Source of the DNA: Anaerobutyricum stercoris
GTDB taxonomy: Bacteria > Bacillota > Clostridia > Lachnospirales > Lachnospiraceae
Direction of reading: 5' to 3'
DNA: 32,153 bases
NCBI GenBank assembly: GCA_019116455.1
Contig: DXBR01000100.1
Location: forward strand, 1-32,153
Positions 6,762 through 15,514 of the stretch are shown here, one piece after another (positions within the stretch are counted from its first letter, which is position 1; every line of letters begins with the position of its first letter). Under the pieces are notes generated by a model. It was not told the origin of the DNA. It made no database searches and worked only from the letters and a program-made list of their open reading frames with translations. A program made the translations under genes and the position numbers.

Positions 6762-9368
6762 TTATAGCAGCTGATGAAGAATACGCAGTATCTCCCGCAT
6801 ATCCAGAGGTTTTGCAGTATGGGCATTCATTCCATATTCCATGCAGCGCCGGATATCTTCTGAAAAGGCGTCCGCCGTCATAGCGACAATCGGTATATCC
6901 GAGTCTTCCCGTCCGGAGGAACGGATTGCCTCCGCAGCTTCATATCCGTTCATCACCGGCATCCGCAGATCCATTAAAATGGCATCATAATATCCCGGTT
7001 CTGACTGACAGAATTTTTCCACACATATTTCCCCGTTTTCAGCCCAGGTTAATATAAATCCAAAAGATGACAACAGTTCATCAGCAATCTCCCAGTTCAG
7101 TTCGTTATCCTCCGCAACCAAAAGTCTCCGGCCCTCAAAATCAGGAAGAGCATCTTCGGCGGCCTCCGGAGTCTCTCCCGTGTCATCCATAAAATATCCT
7201 AGACCATAATACAACGTCGACTTAAACAAAGGTTTTGATATAAACCCGTTAACGCCTGCCTTTTTTGCGTCTTCTTCTATTTCTGTCCAGTCATAAGCGG
7301 AAATCAGCAGTATGGTAATATCTTCTCCTATCGTTTCCCGGATTCTTCTGGCTGTCTCGATACCATCCATACCCGGCATCTGCCAATCCAGAAGAATTGC
7401 CTGGTAATCCCGGTGTTCATCGTGACGTTTTCTGGCTTTCTCCACAGCCGACGGTCCGTCCATGACCCATTCTGCCTTCTGTCCGATCTCTTCCAGAGCT
7501 TCCGCAGCACTGATACACAGCTGCTCGTCATCGTCTACCACCAGCACATCCCACGGTTTCAGTATCATATTTTCTTCCGGCTGATCCTCTTTCTCCAAAT
7601 CAAGAATAATATGAAACTCGCTGCCCCGGTTCAACTCACTCTTCACCTGAATCTCACCTTGCATGGCATCTACAATATATTTTGTTATCGCCATTCCCAG
7701 GCCGCTTCCCTCTGTTCGGTGCACTCTCTTACTGTCTTCCCGGGCAAAAGATTCAAAAATATGTTTCTGAAATTCCTCTGACATTCCCATTCCGGTATCT
7801 CTGACCCAAAAATGAGTCCGTACATAGTTCGCTCCTTTCGGAGACGCCTCCTGTGAGACAGTAACCTCAATCCTGCCTCCGGCCGGCGTAAATTTCAATG
7901 CATTAGACAAAAGATTGATCAGTACCTGATTCAGACGGACACCATCGCAGCAGACCACTTCCTCCTCCACATTCTGTACCAGAATATCAAATTGCTGCCG
8001 TCTGGCAAGGGTCTGCGGCTGTACGATGCCTACAATACTTTCCATAACTTCACGGAGAGAAGTTCGTTCTTTATTCAGCGTCAGCTTCCCGCTCTCAATC
8101 TTTGACATATCAAGAACATCATTAATCAGTCCCAGCAGATGTCTGCTGGAAAGAGTAATTTTTCGCAGGCAGTCTTTAACCTGCTCCGGCTTATCAATAT
8201 TTGTGGTGGCAATGGCAGTCATCCCCACGATGGCGTTCATCGGCGTGCGGATATCATGACTCATATTTGCCAGAAATTCACTCTTCGCCTGACTGGCATG
8301 TTCCGCTTCCTTTCTGACTTTGTCCAGCTCTGACATCTGCTTTAATGAAAGCCGGAAATACATAGCAAATACAAGAAGCGTCGCCAGTACCAGAATCCCG
8401 CATCCGGCCAGCGAAGTCCAGATACGCTGACTGCCCAGATCGGCAAGAGCCTCATCAAGAATACTGTGGGGCATGACCGTCACCATGCTCCATTCCGTAT
8501 TTGGCATTGGGACACAATACACATGCTGCCGTTCATTAAAAATGGAGGTCAGTATACTGCATTCTTTCTGTTCCATGACCGTCTGCTTCATTCGCTCCAC
8601 TATATCGTCAATATCTTCGACGCCATCTTCATATCCACATTTCCGAAGCCATTCATAGCAGTTGTCTTCTTTCAAATTTGAGTTCTTCACAATAAATGTA
8701 CCGTCATAACGGATAATATGCGTATAAATCAAACTATTGTTCTCTTCCAAAGCCAACGCCTTGCTGAGATTACTGACAGGTACCCCCGCCAGCAGAGCTG
8801 TACATGTCCGCCCATTGGACATAGCGTAGCCCTTACCGTCAGGGTAACCCACTGAAATGCCGTAAAGAAGTATCATTTCACCATCGTTTGTCTCCCCGAT
8901 AGTAACCATCTTTTCACTACTATTCATCGCTTCCAGAAAGTCACTTTCATCCTCTATGGTCAAATCGTCTCCGTAAATAACTTCTGCTTCCCCCTCGGTA
9001 CTGTAAATCGAAAGATAGCTGAATCCCTGCGCTCTCCCCCGCATTTCCAGTTTTACCCGTTCTTCCTCATCCAGCTGCGTCTCACTATCCGGCCGTACCA
9101 CCCGCACAATGCCTTCCACCTGCCCCAGGCGAAGATTCACCAGTGTCTGAAAATGCTGTTGAAGCTGTGCGCTCATCCCTTTCATATAAGTATCCACCAC
9201 TTGATTCAGAGTATCGGTATTCTGTCTTATCATAAACCGATTAATGAGCAAAAACACACTGACGCAAAGTATCAGCAGACAGACAAAACTGACCCACAGG
9301 AAACGGATAATTTTTTTATTTAATGCTGCCGTTCTGCCCCCGTGTATCTTATTTTTTAATGTATTCAT
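6762..9368 (-). CDS. Membrane hybrid histidine kinase with two receiver domains
   Basis: 868-residue sensor kinase. TM1 lies at about 22-43, followed by a large extracytoplasmic sensor (about 45-315, Cache-like by size and layout) and TM2 at about 318-336. HisKA has H371 in ANMSHDIRTPMNA. The HATPase has NLLSNALKFT, DTGMGM and GSGLGMAI. Two tandem receivers follow: REC1 with phospho-site D661 (LLDWQMPGMDG) and REC2 with D800 (LMDLRMPVMNG). The start at 9368 follows GGGGAGAGGGT. Its stop is directly adjacent to the next kinase's reading frame. There is no PAS domain between TM2 and HisKA, unlike the neighbouring kinase, so the two differ in architecture as well as sensor sequence. It is probably co-transcribed with the Hpt and HD-GYP genes upstream. 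Confidence 0.93.
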   Translation of the reverse strand: MNTLKNKIHGGRTAALNKKIIRFLWVSFVCLLILCVSVFLLINRFMIRQNTDTLNQVVDTYMKGMSAQLQQHFQTLVNLRLGQVEGIVRVVRPDSETQLDEEERVKLEMRGRAQGFSYLSIYSTEGEAEVIYGDDLTIEDESDFLEAMNSSEKMVTIGETNDGEMILLYGISVGYPDGKGYAMSNGRTCTALLAGVPVSNLSKALALEENNSLIYTHIIRYDGTFIVKNSNLKEDNCYEWLRKCGYEDGVEDIDDIVERMKQTVMEQKECSILTSIFNERQHVYCVPMPNTEWSMVTVMPHSILDEALADLGSQRIWTSLAGCGILVLATLLVFAMYFRLSLKQMSELDKVRKEAEHASQAKSEFLANMSHDIRTPMNAIVGMTAIATTNIDKPEQVKDCLRKITLSSRHLLGLINDVLDMSKIESGKLTLNKERTSLREVMESIVGIVQPQTLARRQQFDILVQNVEEEVVCCDGVRLNQVLINLLSNALKFTPAGGRIEVTVSQEASPKGANYVRTHFWVRDTGMGMSEEFQKHIFESFAREDSKRVHRTEGSGLGMAITKYIVDAMQGEIQVKSELNRGSEFHIILDLEKEDQPEENMILKPWDVLVVDDDEQLCISAAEALEEIGQKAEWVMDGPSAVEKARKRHDEHRDYQAILLDWQMPGMDGIETARRIRETIGEDITILLISAYDWTEIEEDAKKAGVNGFISKPLFKSTLYYGLGYFMDDTGETPEAAEDALPDFEGRRLLVAEDNELNWEIADELLSSFGFILTWAENGEICVEKFCQSEPGYYDAILMDLRMPVMNGYEAAEAIRSSGREDSDIPIVAMTADAFSEDIRRCMEYGMNAHTAKPLDMREILRILHQLL

Positions 9369-9388
9369 ACCCTCTCCCCATTCATCTG

Positions 9389-9748
9389 TTACGCCTCCGG
9401 CGCACCGATCGCTTCTTTTACTTTCTCATACAACCGGCTGATCTCAGGCATCATAGCAAAAGCGTCTGCAGGCTTCTCTTCTCGAAAGAGCTCCACCTGA
9501 CGGGTAAAAAGCTCTGACAGTTCCATGATGGAGAGATTACCGCACATTCCCTTCAGCGTGTGTGAAGCCTGCAGCGCCGCCTCTGCATCCTGCCTCTCCA
9601 CCGCTTCCACAAGTCTTTGATAATTCACATCCGCTGCGAATTTCTTCAGCATTCGTTCCAGAAAATCATCCTTACCCATAAACCGCTCCAAAGCGTTATC
9701 CACATCAATCCCAGCCGCTGTCAGAGTTTCTTTTCGTAAAGTATCCAT
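9389..9748 (-). CDS. Stand-alone histidine phosphotransfer (Hpt) protein
   Basis: 119-residue, all-helical protein with the Hpt signature HTLKG, giving phospho-accepting H63 (ASHTLKGMCGNL). It has no other domain. Hpt proteins shuttle phosphate between the receiver of a hybrid kinase and a terminal response regulator. It lies between the HD-GYP regulator gene (ends 9836) and the two hybrid kinases, which lack Hpt domains of their own. That makes it the obvious hub of a His-Asp-His-Asp relay. An AGGAGAGG ribosome site precedes ATG 9748. The 87-nt gap to the upstream gene shows no terminator or gene. Confidence 0.92.
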   Translation of the reverse strand: MDTLRKETLTAAGIDVDNALERFMGKDDFLERMLKKFAADVNYQRLVEAVERQDAEAALQASHTLKGMCGNLSIMELSELFTRQVELFREEKPADAFAMMPEISRLYEKVKEAIGAPEA

Positions 9749-9835
9749 CTCTTATCCTCTCCTTTTTCCCATAAAGCCATCATGCGGACAACTTACACTC
9801 CTACGGAAATATATCGCCGCACCGGCTTCCGTATT

Positions 9836-10942
9836 TTATTTTGCATCTTCTTTGCCATTGGCGTCATACATTTTCGCAATTTCATCTTCCACCGAAAAAA
9901 ACGCATCCAGCAGGCGGGGATTAAACACCCCGCAGGAACCGTCCCGGATCATCTCCACCACCTTCTCTCTGGGAAATGCATCCTTATAAATACGTTTGCA
10001 GCTCAAAGCGTCATACACATCAGCCAGAGAGACAATCTGCGCCCACGGCGAAATCTCATCGCCTTTAAGACCATCCGGATACCCTCTGCCATCCCATCTT
10101 TCATGATGATGCCGCGCAATATCCTTGGCGTACTCATAAGCAAGATTTTCTTTTAGTTCCGGTATTTTTTCCAGAAGCTGTTCTCCCTGAACAGTGTGTG
10201 TTTTCATAATCTCAAATTCCTCCGGCGTCAGCCGGCCCGGTTTGTTCAGGACTGCGTCAGGAATAGCGATCTTCCCGATATCGTGCATGATGGACGCCTG
10301 CGCGATCTGCTCAATATCATAATCCTCCATTCCTTCTCCCCATTCGGTATATTTGAGCATATATCGCGTGATATCATGAATACGCCGGACATGATCTCCC
10401 GATTCTGCGCTGCGAAACTCTATGGCTGTGGCAAGTCCTTCAATCATTCCCCTATTAAGCCGGATAATCTGTTCTGCCTGTCTCAGAAGCTCCGACTGCT
10501 GCGCCATAACCTGATTGGACAAGCTTCGGCGAGCCCGAAACAGTTCCACAACAGAATTGATCCGCCGCATTACAACATAGGGAATCACCGGTTTACTGAT
10601 CACATCCATAACTCCCATCCGATATGCCTCTTTCATCACAGCATCATTAGCTTCCGCAGTGATGAGAAAGACCGGAATTTCGTCCAGAAGCTCCTCATGC
10701 TTCAAATGTCGCAGCGTCTCCAGGCCGTCCATTTCCGGCATCATAACATCAAGAAGTACCGCGCAGTATTTCTCCGGTGTATCCAGAATCTTTTCCAGCC
10801 CGATTCTGCCGTTCTCTGCTTCCTCCACCTGATAGTCATCTGCAAAAATATTGTCAAGAATCCCCCGGTTGATCTCATCGTCATCTACAATCAATATGGT
10901 CTGCGGGTCTCTGTATGCAACACTGTGAATCCTGTGCCCCAT
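9836..10942 (-). CDS. Response regulator with HD-GYP c-di-GMP phosphodiesterase output
   Basis: 368-residue two-domain regulator. The receiver (about 14-135) has acidic VDDDE (19-23) and phospho-site D65 in LLDVMMPEMDG. A helical linker (135-175) leads to an HD-GYP domain with HD at 220-221 (MHDIGKIAIPD), HHH at 278-280 and GYP at 287-289 (GRGYPDGL). Such proteins hydrolyse cyclic di-GMP. The frame is open back to 11041, but ATG 10942 has AGGAG 11 nt upstream and lies downstream of a good promoter at 10992-11020, so the longer form would start upstream of the transcript. It is the first gene of the operon and the likely terminal receiver of the relay. Confidence 0.93.
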   Translation of the reverse strand: MGHRIHSVAYRDPQTILIVDDDEINRGILDNIFADDYQVEEAENGRIGLEKILDTPEKYCAVLLDVMMPEMDGLETLRHLKHEELLDEIPVFLITAEANDAVMKEAYRMGVMDVISKPVIPYVVMRRINSVVELFRARRSLSNQVMAQQSELLRQAEQIIRLNRGMIEGLATAIEFRSAESGDHVRRIHDITRYMLKYTEWGEGMEDYDIEQIAQASIMHDIGKIAIPDAVLNKPGRLTPEEFEIMKTHTVQGEQLLEKIPELKENLAYEYAKDIARHHHERWDGRGYPDGLKGDEISPWAQIVSLADVYDALSCKRIYKDAFPREKVVEMIRDGSCGVFNPRLLDAFFSVEDEIAKMYDANGKEDAK

Positions 10943-10991
10943 CGTATTATCGTCTCCTGTTCTGTTCCGTTTCATTACTTGTTTTTGTTTC

Positions 10992-11020
10992 AGTATACAA
11001 AAAATCCGTTTATTCGGCAA
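10992..11020 (-). promoter_or_regulatory. Promoter of the phosphorelay operon
   Basis: On the minus strand, -35 TTGCCG (11015-11020) is followed after exactly 17 nt by -10 TATACT (10992-10997). The predicted leader is about 43 nt to ATG 10942. No comparable promoter was found between the downstream genes, so this one probably drives all four. Confidence 0.7.
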
Positions 11021-11067
11021 GCGGTTAATTCCCGCAGCCATTCAGAATAAAAACTGCTTCACGGCGC

Positions 11068-11703
11068 TTACAGATATTTTTCCATCTCCGGCAGACGGAT
11101 GTCACATTCCTCCTTCAACCCCTTCAGAATCGAAGCCAGGCCGTCTGTCACCTGTACCGCTGTGATGCCTGCCCGGCGGGCGCCCTCACAGTTTGCCTCC
11201 AGATCATCAAAAAAGACGGCATTTTCCGGTTCAATGCCGCACCTTTCAATGAGAGTCTGATAGATCACATCGTCCGGCTTCATCTGTTTCACCTCATAAG
11301 AAAATACGCCGCCATCGGCATAATTTAAAAATGTATACTTTTCCCGGTTCAGCCCCAGCAGCGTCTCCCCATAATTAGATAAAATATAAATCTTATATCC
11401 CATCTCATGAAGTGTGCGCAGCAGCTCCTCCGAATAGGCAAACGGATGACACACATTACAGAAATTCTCCTTCTGCCAGATACGGTCGATATCCTCCGCA
11501 TACTGAGGGGACTCTTTTTTCATCTCCGCGATGACATTGGCGTCGCCCATGACTCCCCGGTCAAACTCCTGCCACAGTGGATTCTGGAACATGGCCTTCG
11601 CCAGACCTTCTTTCTTCTCTCCCTCATAACCCATATCTGTCAGAAACTCTCTCCAGCGAAAATGTACCAGAACCATTCCCAAATCAAAAATCAATGTTTT
11701 CAT
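11068..11703 (-). CDS. HAD-superfamily hydrolase (YihX-like)
   Basis: 211-residue haloacid-dehalogenase-type phosphatase. Motif I is TLIFDLGMVL with nucleophile D7, motif II is YILSNYG, the motif III Lys is in KPDDVIYQ, and motif IV is FFDDLEAN. The residue two after the nucleophile is Gly instead of the usual general-acid Asp, as in the FDLGNV form of the YihX group of sugar-phosphate phosphatases. The substrate cannot be told from sequence. It has its own predicted promoter in the 111-nt gap after lysK, and a GAAAGGAAG ribosome site precedes the ATG. Confidence 0.85.
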   Translation of the reverse strand: MKTLIFDLGMVLVHFRWREFLTDMGYEGEKKEGLAKAMFQNPLWQEFDRGVMGDANVIAEMKKESPQYAEDIDRIWQKENFCNVCHPFAYSEELLRTLHEMGYKIYILSNYGETLLGLNREKYTFLNYADGGVFSYEVKQMKPDDVIYQTLIERCGIEPENAVFFDDLEANCEGARRAGITAVQVTDGLASILKGLKEECDIRLPEMEKYL

Positions 11704-11783
11704 ATGTATATCTTCCTTTCTTAAAATCTGCCATCAACACGCACAAAGGCGCACGGACAACATTTTCTGTCGCCCATGCGCCC

Positions 11784-11812
11784 ATTATATCCTATCTGTC
11801 GCTATCTGTATA
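11784..11812 (-). promoter_or_regulatory. Promoter of the HAD hydrolase gene
   Basis: On the minus strand, -35 TATACA (11807-11812), a 17-nt spacer, then -10 TATAAT (11784-11789). It starts just past the LysRS stop codon. The -35 matches consensus at four of six positions. Confidence 0.55.
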
Positions 11813-11814
11813 GA

Positions 11815-13860
11815 TTAATGAATTGCTGTTCCCTCCGGAACACTGTCATCCACAAAGATCAGCTTGCAGCCGCAGTCATCGTGAGTAGCCGCCAGCAACA
11901 TTCCGTTACTCTTCACGCCGGCAAACTTCGCCGGTTTCAGGTTAGCCAGAACAATGATCTTTCTGCCGATCAGCTCTTCCGGTATATACTCGTCACGGAT
12001 GGATGAGACGATGATTCTCTCTCCCAGTCCGTCAAAGAGTGTGATTTTTAAAAGCTTCTCCGCATTTTTCACAATCTCGCAGGCTGTAACTTTGCAGACA
12101 CGCATATCCATCTTGTCAAAATCATCGATGGTAATCTGCGGTTTTACCGGATCGATGGCTGCTCTTCTCGCCTCTTCTTCTGCAGCTGCCTTGGCTGCTG
12201 CCGCTTCTTCTGCTGCAATTCTCTCTGCCTCAGCTTTAGCTGCCGCTGCCAGCTCTTTCTCCTCCTCGGTCTGCGGTGTGGAGAAGTCCAGAAGGGAGAG
12301 ATATCTCTCCGGCTCCACAGCGTAGAGGAACAGATAAAGTCTCGGGCCTGCTGCCTTACCAATCATCAGATTATATGCGTTCTTAAAGAAGTTAGCCTGT
12401 GCCGCCTTCTTATTTTCCTCATCAAAGTTCGGATCTGCTTCCCTCGGAATGGTATAAATAAATGTATTCAGCGCGTCAAGGTCATATTCACCCTTTTGAA
12501 TATAATCATGAAGCAGGGCGATTTCCTTCTTCTCCACCTCATTTAACTGGTTATAGTAATCCCAGTTCCGGTATCCGAGCAGGGTATTCATGTTCTGAGG
12601 CGCGCACTTCTCCAGCCAGTATTTTGCCAGCTCCAGACGCTCTGCAAACTCTTCCTTCTTATATGGAGTTCCGATCTTCTCAAAGACTGTCTCCAGCATG
12701 TCCGCATTGAAGTCAACCACAGAACCAAAGTTCACAATCTGCTGCATCGGTACCGGATGAACGGTTCTTCCTTCAATCAGGCAGTTATGCATGATACCTT
12801 CAATATAATCAAAGTTCTTGCCTTTTCCTGCCTGATACGTTTTGAGCATCTTGTCAAACTCAAAATACTGACGAAGAATCTCATCGTCAAAACAGAAATC
12901 AAATGCTTTGTTCGGCTCAGACTTGGAGTAAAGCCACAGAATCACTTCCGGCTGATAAATCTTAAGCAGTGTCTCCGGTGTCAGGTTAAGACCGGTGGAA
13001 CCGGACATCTTTCCTGTGGTACCTTTGATTCCGATAAACTCATATCCTTTGAACATCGGCGCATTGATGCCGAATATCTTCTTGGCGATAATCTTGCTGG
13101 TGTCATAGCTTCCGCCCGGACTTGCATGATCTTTTCCGCCCGGCTCAAAATCAACGCCTTCCACCATCCAGCGCATCGGCCAGTCAATCTTCCACGCCAG
13201 CTTGCAGTTGAAATCCTTGCTGAAATCCCAGTGTCCGCTGTGACCGCATTTACAGGTGTACTCGCAGGTCACGCCGTCCTCGGAAGAGGAAGTGATCGTC
13301 GTATCATCCTTGCCGCAGACCGGACAGTAAATGCTCACCGGATAGTAGGCTTCTCTCTCTTCCGGAGTAGCCTCCTGCTGACGGAACTTGTCCAGAATAT
13401 CAAAAATCTCTTTTCTCTTCTGGATAGCCTGAACCACATATTTGGCGTATTTGCCGCTTCTGTAATTCTCACTCTGTCTTCTGGCGTCTACCTTGATGCC
13501 AAAGCGGGCTAAAGACCGCTCAAATTCTTTCTCAAAATGCTCCGCATAGGAACTGCAGCAGCCATACGGATCCTTCACGTCCACGTAAGGCTTGCCGATA
13601 TCTTCCTCCAGCTCCGGCGCGATTTCTTTTACATTTACCGGAACCTTTCTCAAACGGTCAAACTCATCCCAGGAAAATAACAGTCTCGCCTTTTTTCCCT
13701 GTTTCAAAAGTGCTTTATATACAAAATAGCTGGTAGCTATATCTCTGAAATTACCAATGTGAATGGAACCCGACGGACTGATTCCCGCCGCGCATACGTA
13801 CTCTTCTTTGTCCGGAGACCTTTTAATGATATCTTTTGCAATCTTCTCAGACCAATGCAT
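11815..13860 (-). CDS. lysK: Class I lysyl-tRNA synthetase with fused C-terminal Trbp111-like tRNA-binding domain
   Basis: 681-residue enzyme charging tRNA-Lys. It is the class I (Rossmann) LysRS, not the usual class II bacterial form. The HIGH-type motif is GSIHIGNF (HIGN at 34-37) and the KMSKS-type motif is KMSGS at 284-288. A zinc-binding patch CPVCGKDD...CKCGHSGHW lies in between. After the catalytic and helical anticodon-binding parts comes an Ala/Glu-rich, probably helical linker (about 532-570). A Trbp111/EMAPII-like OB-fold domain follows at 574-681 (ITIDDFDKMDMRVCKV, VLANLKPAKFAGVKSNGM). The same kind of tail ends MetRS at 20780-22744. AGGAGG precedes ATG 13860. The start and class are secure. 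The fused tail is atypical for class I LysRS as far as I know. Confidence 0.93.
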   Translation of the reverse strand: MHWSEKIAKDIIKRSPDKEEYVCAAGISPSGSIHIGNFRDIATSYFVYKALLKQGKKARLLFSWDEFDRLRKVPVNVKEIAPELEEDIGKPYVDVKDPYGCCSSYAEHFEKEFERSLARFGIKVDARRQSENYRSGKYAKYVVQAIQKRKEIFDILDKFRQQEATPEEREAYYPVSIYCPVCGKDDTTITSSSEDGVTCEYTCKCGHSGHWDFSKDFNCKLAWKIDWPMRWMVEGVDFEPGGKDHASPGGSYDTSKIIAKKIFGINAPMFKGYEFIGIKGTTGKMSGSTGLNLTPETLLKIYQPEVILWLYSKSEPNKAFDFCFDDEILRQYFEFDKMLKTYQAGKGKNFDYIEGIMHNCLIEGRTVHPVPMQQIVNFGSVVDFNADMLETVFEKIGTPYKKEEFAERLELAKYWLEKCAPQNMNTLLGYRNWDYYNQLNEVEKKEIALLHDYIQKGEYDLDALNTFIYTIPREADPNFDEENKKAAQANFFKNAYNLMIGKAAGPRLYLFLYAVEPERYLSLLDFSTPQTEEEKELAAAAKAEAERIAAEEAAAAKAAAEEEARRAAIDPVKPQITIDDFDKMDMRVCKVTACEIVKNAEKLLKITLFDGLGERIIVSSIRDEYIPEELIGRKIIVLANLKPAKFAGVKSNGMLLAATHDDCGCKLIFVDDSVPEGTAIH

Positions 13861-13896
13861 CGCTTTTCCTCCTAAATATAAATGAAAATCCCTTGA

Positions 13897-13917
13897 GAGC
13901 CGCTTTCTATGCGGCTC
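13897..13917 (-). repeat. Perfect 7-bp hairpin in the lysK leader
   Basis: GAGCCGC, a 7-nt loop, then GCGGCTC, lying between the lysK promoter and its ribosome site. No T tract follows, so it is not a classical terminator. The leader is only about 65 nt, too short for a T-box. Confidence 0.6.
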
Positions 13918-13931
13918 ACAGCCAATAAGTC

Positions 13932-13960
13932 ATTATAGCAAATGGCACAGGGCATTGCAA
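13932..13960 (-). promoter_or_regulatory. Promoter of lysK, overlapping the end of the upstream gene
   Basis: On the minus strand, -35 TTGCAA (13955-13960) is followed after 17 nt by -10 TATAAT (13932-13937), with an extended TGC just upstream of the -10. The -35 and spacer lie in the coding sequence of the ADP-ribosylglycohydrolase-like gene and the -10 contains its stop codon. Confidence 0.75.
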
Positions 13961-15513
13961 GGGGAAGTTTGAGGGAAAAGCAAATGCTTCCGTGCCCGCC
14001 GCACGCTCTCCACGGTCTCCTGGCAGAGCGTCTGCAGGGATATCTTTCGGTATTTCCGCATAATAGTGTGTACGGTCTTTCCCAGCGGCTCCGTCCACTT
14101 CGGAGTCAGAATCTTCGTCCCATACATAACTCCCAGGATATTGAGCACCGGCGCGGCTGTGCAGTCCGCATCCTTGCCTTCCATACAGATGATGGTGGCT
14201 GTCCTGTCAAAATCTCCGTTGCCGTACCAGAGCGCGATAATCTCCGCGGCTGCGTTGGGATACACATGAATCCAGTTATAGTCTTCATATTTTTTCTCGC
14301 ACTGCCGCCATGCCTCCCTCCAGTTGTCCTTCTCCCTGCACTGCCGCAACGCGAAAATCAGAACCTGGTAGAATTCGCTGTCATACGGAATGCAGTCTAC
14401 CGCTCTCACTACCAGCTCCCGCACATCCTGCAGCACAAAAGCCATGGATACGAGAATCGCATTAAAGATTCCACCCAGCAGTCCGCTGTTGGAATGGGAA
14501 ATCACGCCGTCCCGCACGGCAAGCTCCGCCGCCAGCGCAGGATTGCCCGGCGCTGTCATGCCGTGAATCATCGTCCGCATTTGCACGCCAATCCAGTCCG
14601 AGTAATAATTAAGATGCGTCCCGCTCTCCGGCGGGTGGATTCCCAGCCGCAGGTTACGAAGCGCCACTTCCTCCGCCGAATACCCATCGGCGATCAGCTC
14701 CAGCCATTTTTCCGCAATCTGCTCCGATGTGACCGCATAGCCATGCTCCCGGAAACTGTCAAGAAATGCAATCTCATAGGTGATATCATCGTTGTACGTC
14801 TCCGGCGAACGCAGGTAAGATGTAATCGTTCCGTACACTTTCTCAATATTATCGGTATTATACCCTTCCACCTGAGTTCCCAGCGCACCGCCGATGAGCT
14901 GCGCCGTCCATCCGGCCCGAACCCGGTCAGCATAATCATCAGAAAATACATCCACGGCGGCTCTTCCTGATGTCCAGAGAACATCTGTTCCAGTCTCCCG
15001 GCTTCGCTCCGAGACGATGCTGGCCTCCTGGCCTTCCTTCACAGAAATACTATCCTCCTGGTCTCCCATCTCCAGAAACGTACTGTTTGCCCGGATTTCC
15101 TCCCAATTCGTATAAATATGGTATTTCCAATAATCTGATGTCTTATCCTTCGGCGCTGTATTGAGAAGATGATATATCCGCGCCGTGATTCTCTGCAGAG
15201 CAACCCCGTCTTTCTCTTTCGCCGCCCTCAGCCCTTCATCAATATATTTCTCCGCCTCCCGGACGTCATATCCCCGATTCCTCATGCACTGTATGGCCGC
15301 CACCACCAGATGGCTGGGCGACAGGCTGCCCGGCACCTGGCTGATCCAGTCCCGGAACAGCTTCTCATCGCTGGCATTGCCCGACTCAATATACGTATTC
15401 CAGTTCATCTCCTGGCTCTCTGTCAATGGGATGGGATAGGCATCCGCCATCCAGGCGATCTCACGCTGGCCGGCGGTTAAAGGAGTATTCTTATTTTTTT
15501 CATTCCTAGTCAT
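13933..15513 (-). CDS. ADP-ribosylglycohydrolase-like (DraG/ARH fold) protein
   Basis: 526-residue protein. The region from about 200 on has the DraG/ARH layout: RAGWTAQLIGGALGTQVEG at the start of the core, then an acidic metal motif NDDITYE, and near the C-terminus KDADCTAAPVLNILG, which matches the conserved DxD metal-binding end motif. Such enzymes remove ADP-ribose from proteins or other targets using Mg ions. The first 150 or so residues are an extra, mostly helical part I do not recognise. ATG 15513 follows AAGGAAGG and comes one base after the stop of the Rpn-like gene, so translation is probably coupled. An upstream in-frame GTG at 15534 lies inside the neighbour and lacks support. 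The target is unknown. Confidence 0.8.
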   Translation of the reverse strand: MTRNEKNKNTPLTAGQREIAWMADAYPIPLTESQEMNWNTYIESGNASDEKLFRDWISQVPGSLSPSHLVVAAIQCMRNRGYDVREAEKYIDEGLRAAKEKDGVALQRITARIYHLLNTAPKDKTSDYWKYHIYTNWEEIRANSTFLEMGDQEDSISVKEGQEASIVSERSRETGTDVLWTSGRAAVDVFSDDYADRVRAGWTAQLIGGALGTQVEGYNTDNIEKVYGTITSYLRSPETYNDDITYEIAFLDSFREHGYAVTSEQIAEKWLELIADGYSAEEVALRNLRLGIHPPESGTHLNYYSDWIGVQMRTMIHGMTAPGNPALAAELAVRDGVISHSNSGLLGGIFNAILVSMAFVLQDVRELVVRAVDCIPYDSEFYQVLIFALRQCREKDNWREAWRQCEKKYEDYNWIHVYPNAAAEIIALWYGNGDFDRTATIICMEGKDADCTAAPVLNILGVMYGTKILTPKWTEPLGKTVHTIMRKYRKISLQTLCQETVESVRRARKHLLFPQTSPCNALCHLL

Positions 15514-15514
15514 T

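Noticed and set aside
10943..11041. 33-residue N-terminal extension of the HD-GYP regulator
   Set aside because: It begins upstream of the predicted transcription start and lacks a ribosome site; the receiver domain is complete from ATG 10942.
12162..12280. Apparent tandem repeat of Ala/Glu codons in lysK
   Set aside because: It encodes the alanine-rich helical linker in frame and varies at the codon level; a protein linker rather than a DNA repeat element.
13861..13931. T-box or other riboswitch in the synthetase leaders (lysK, metG)
   Set aside because: The leaders are about 60-70 nt by the predicted promoters, far too short, and no T-box sequence (TGG-containing bulge with terminator) is present.
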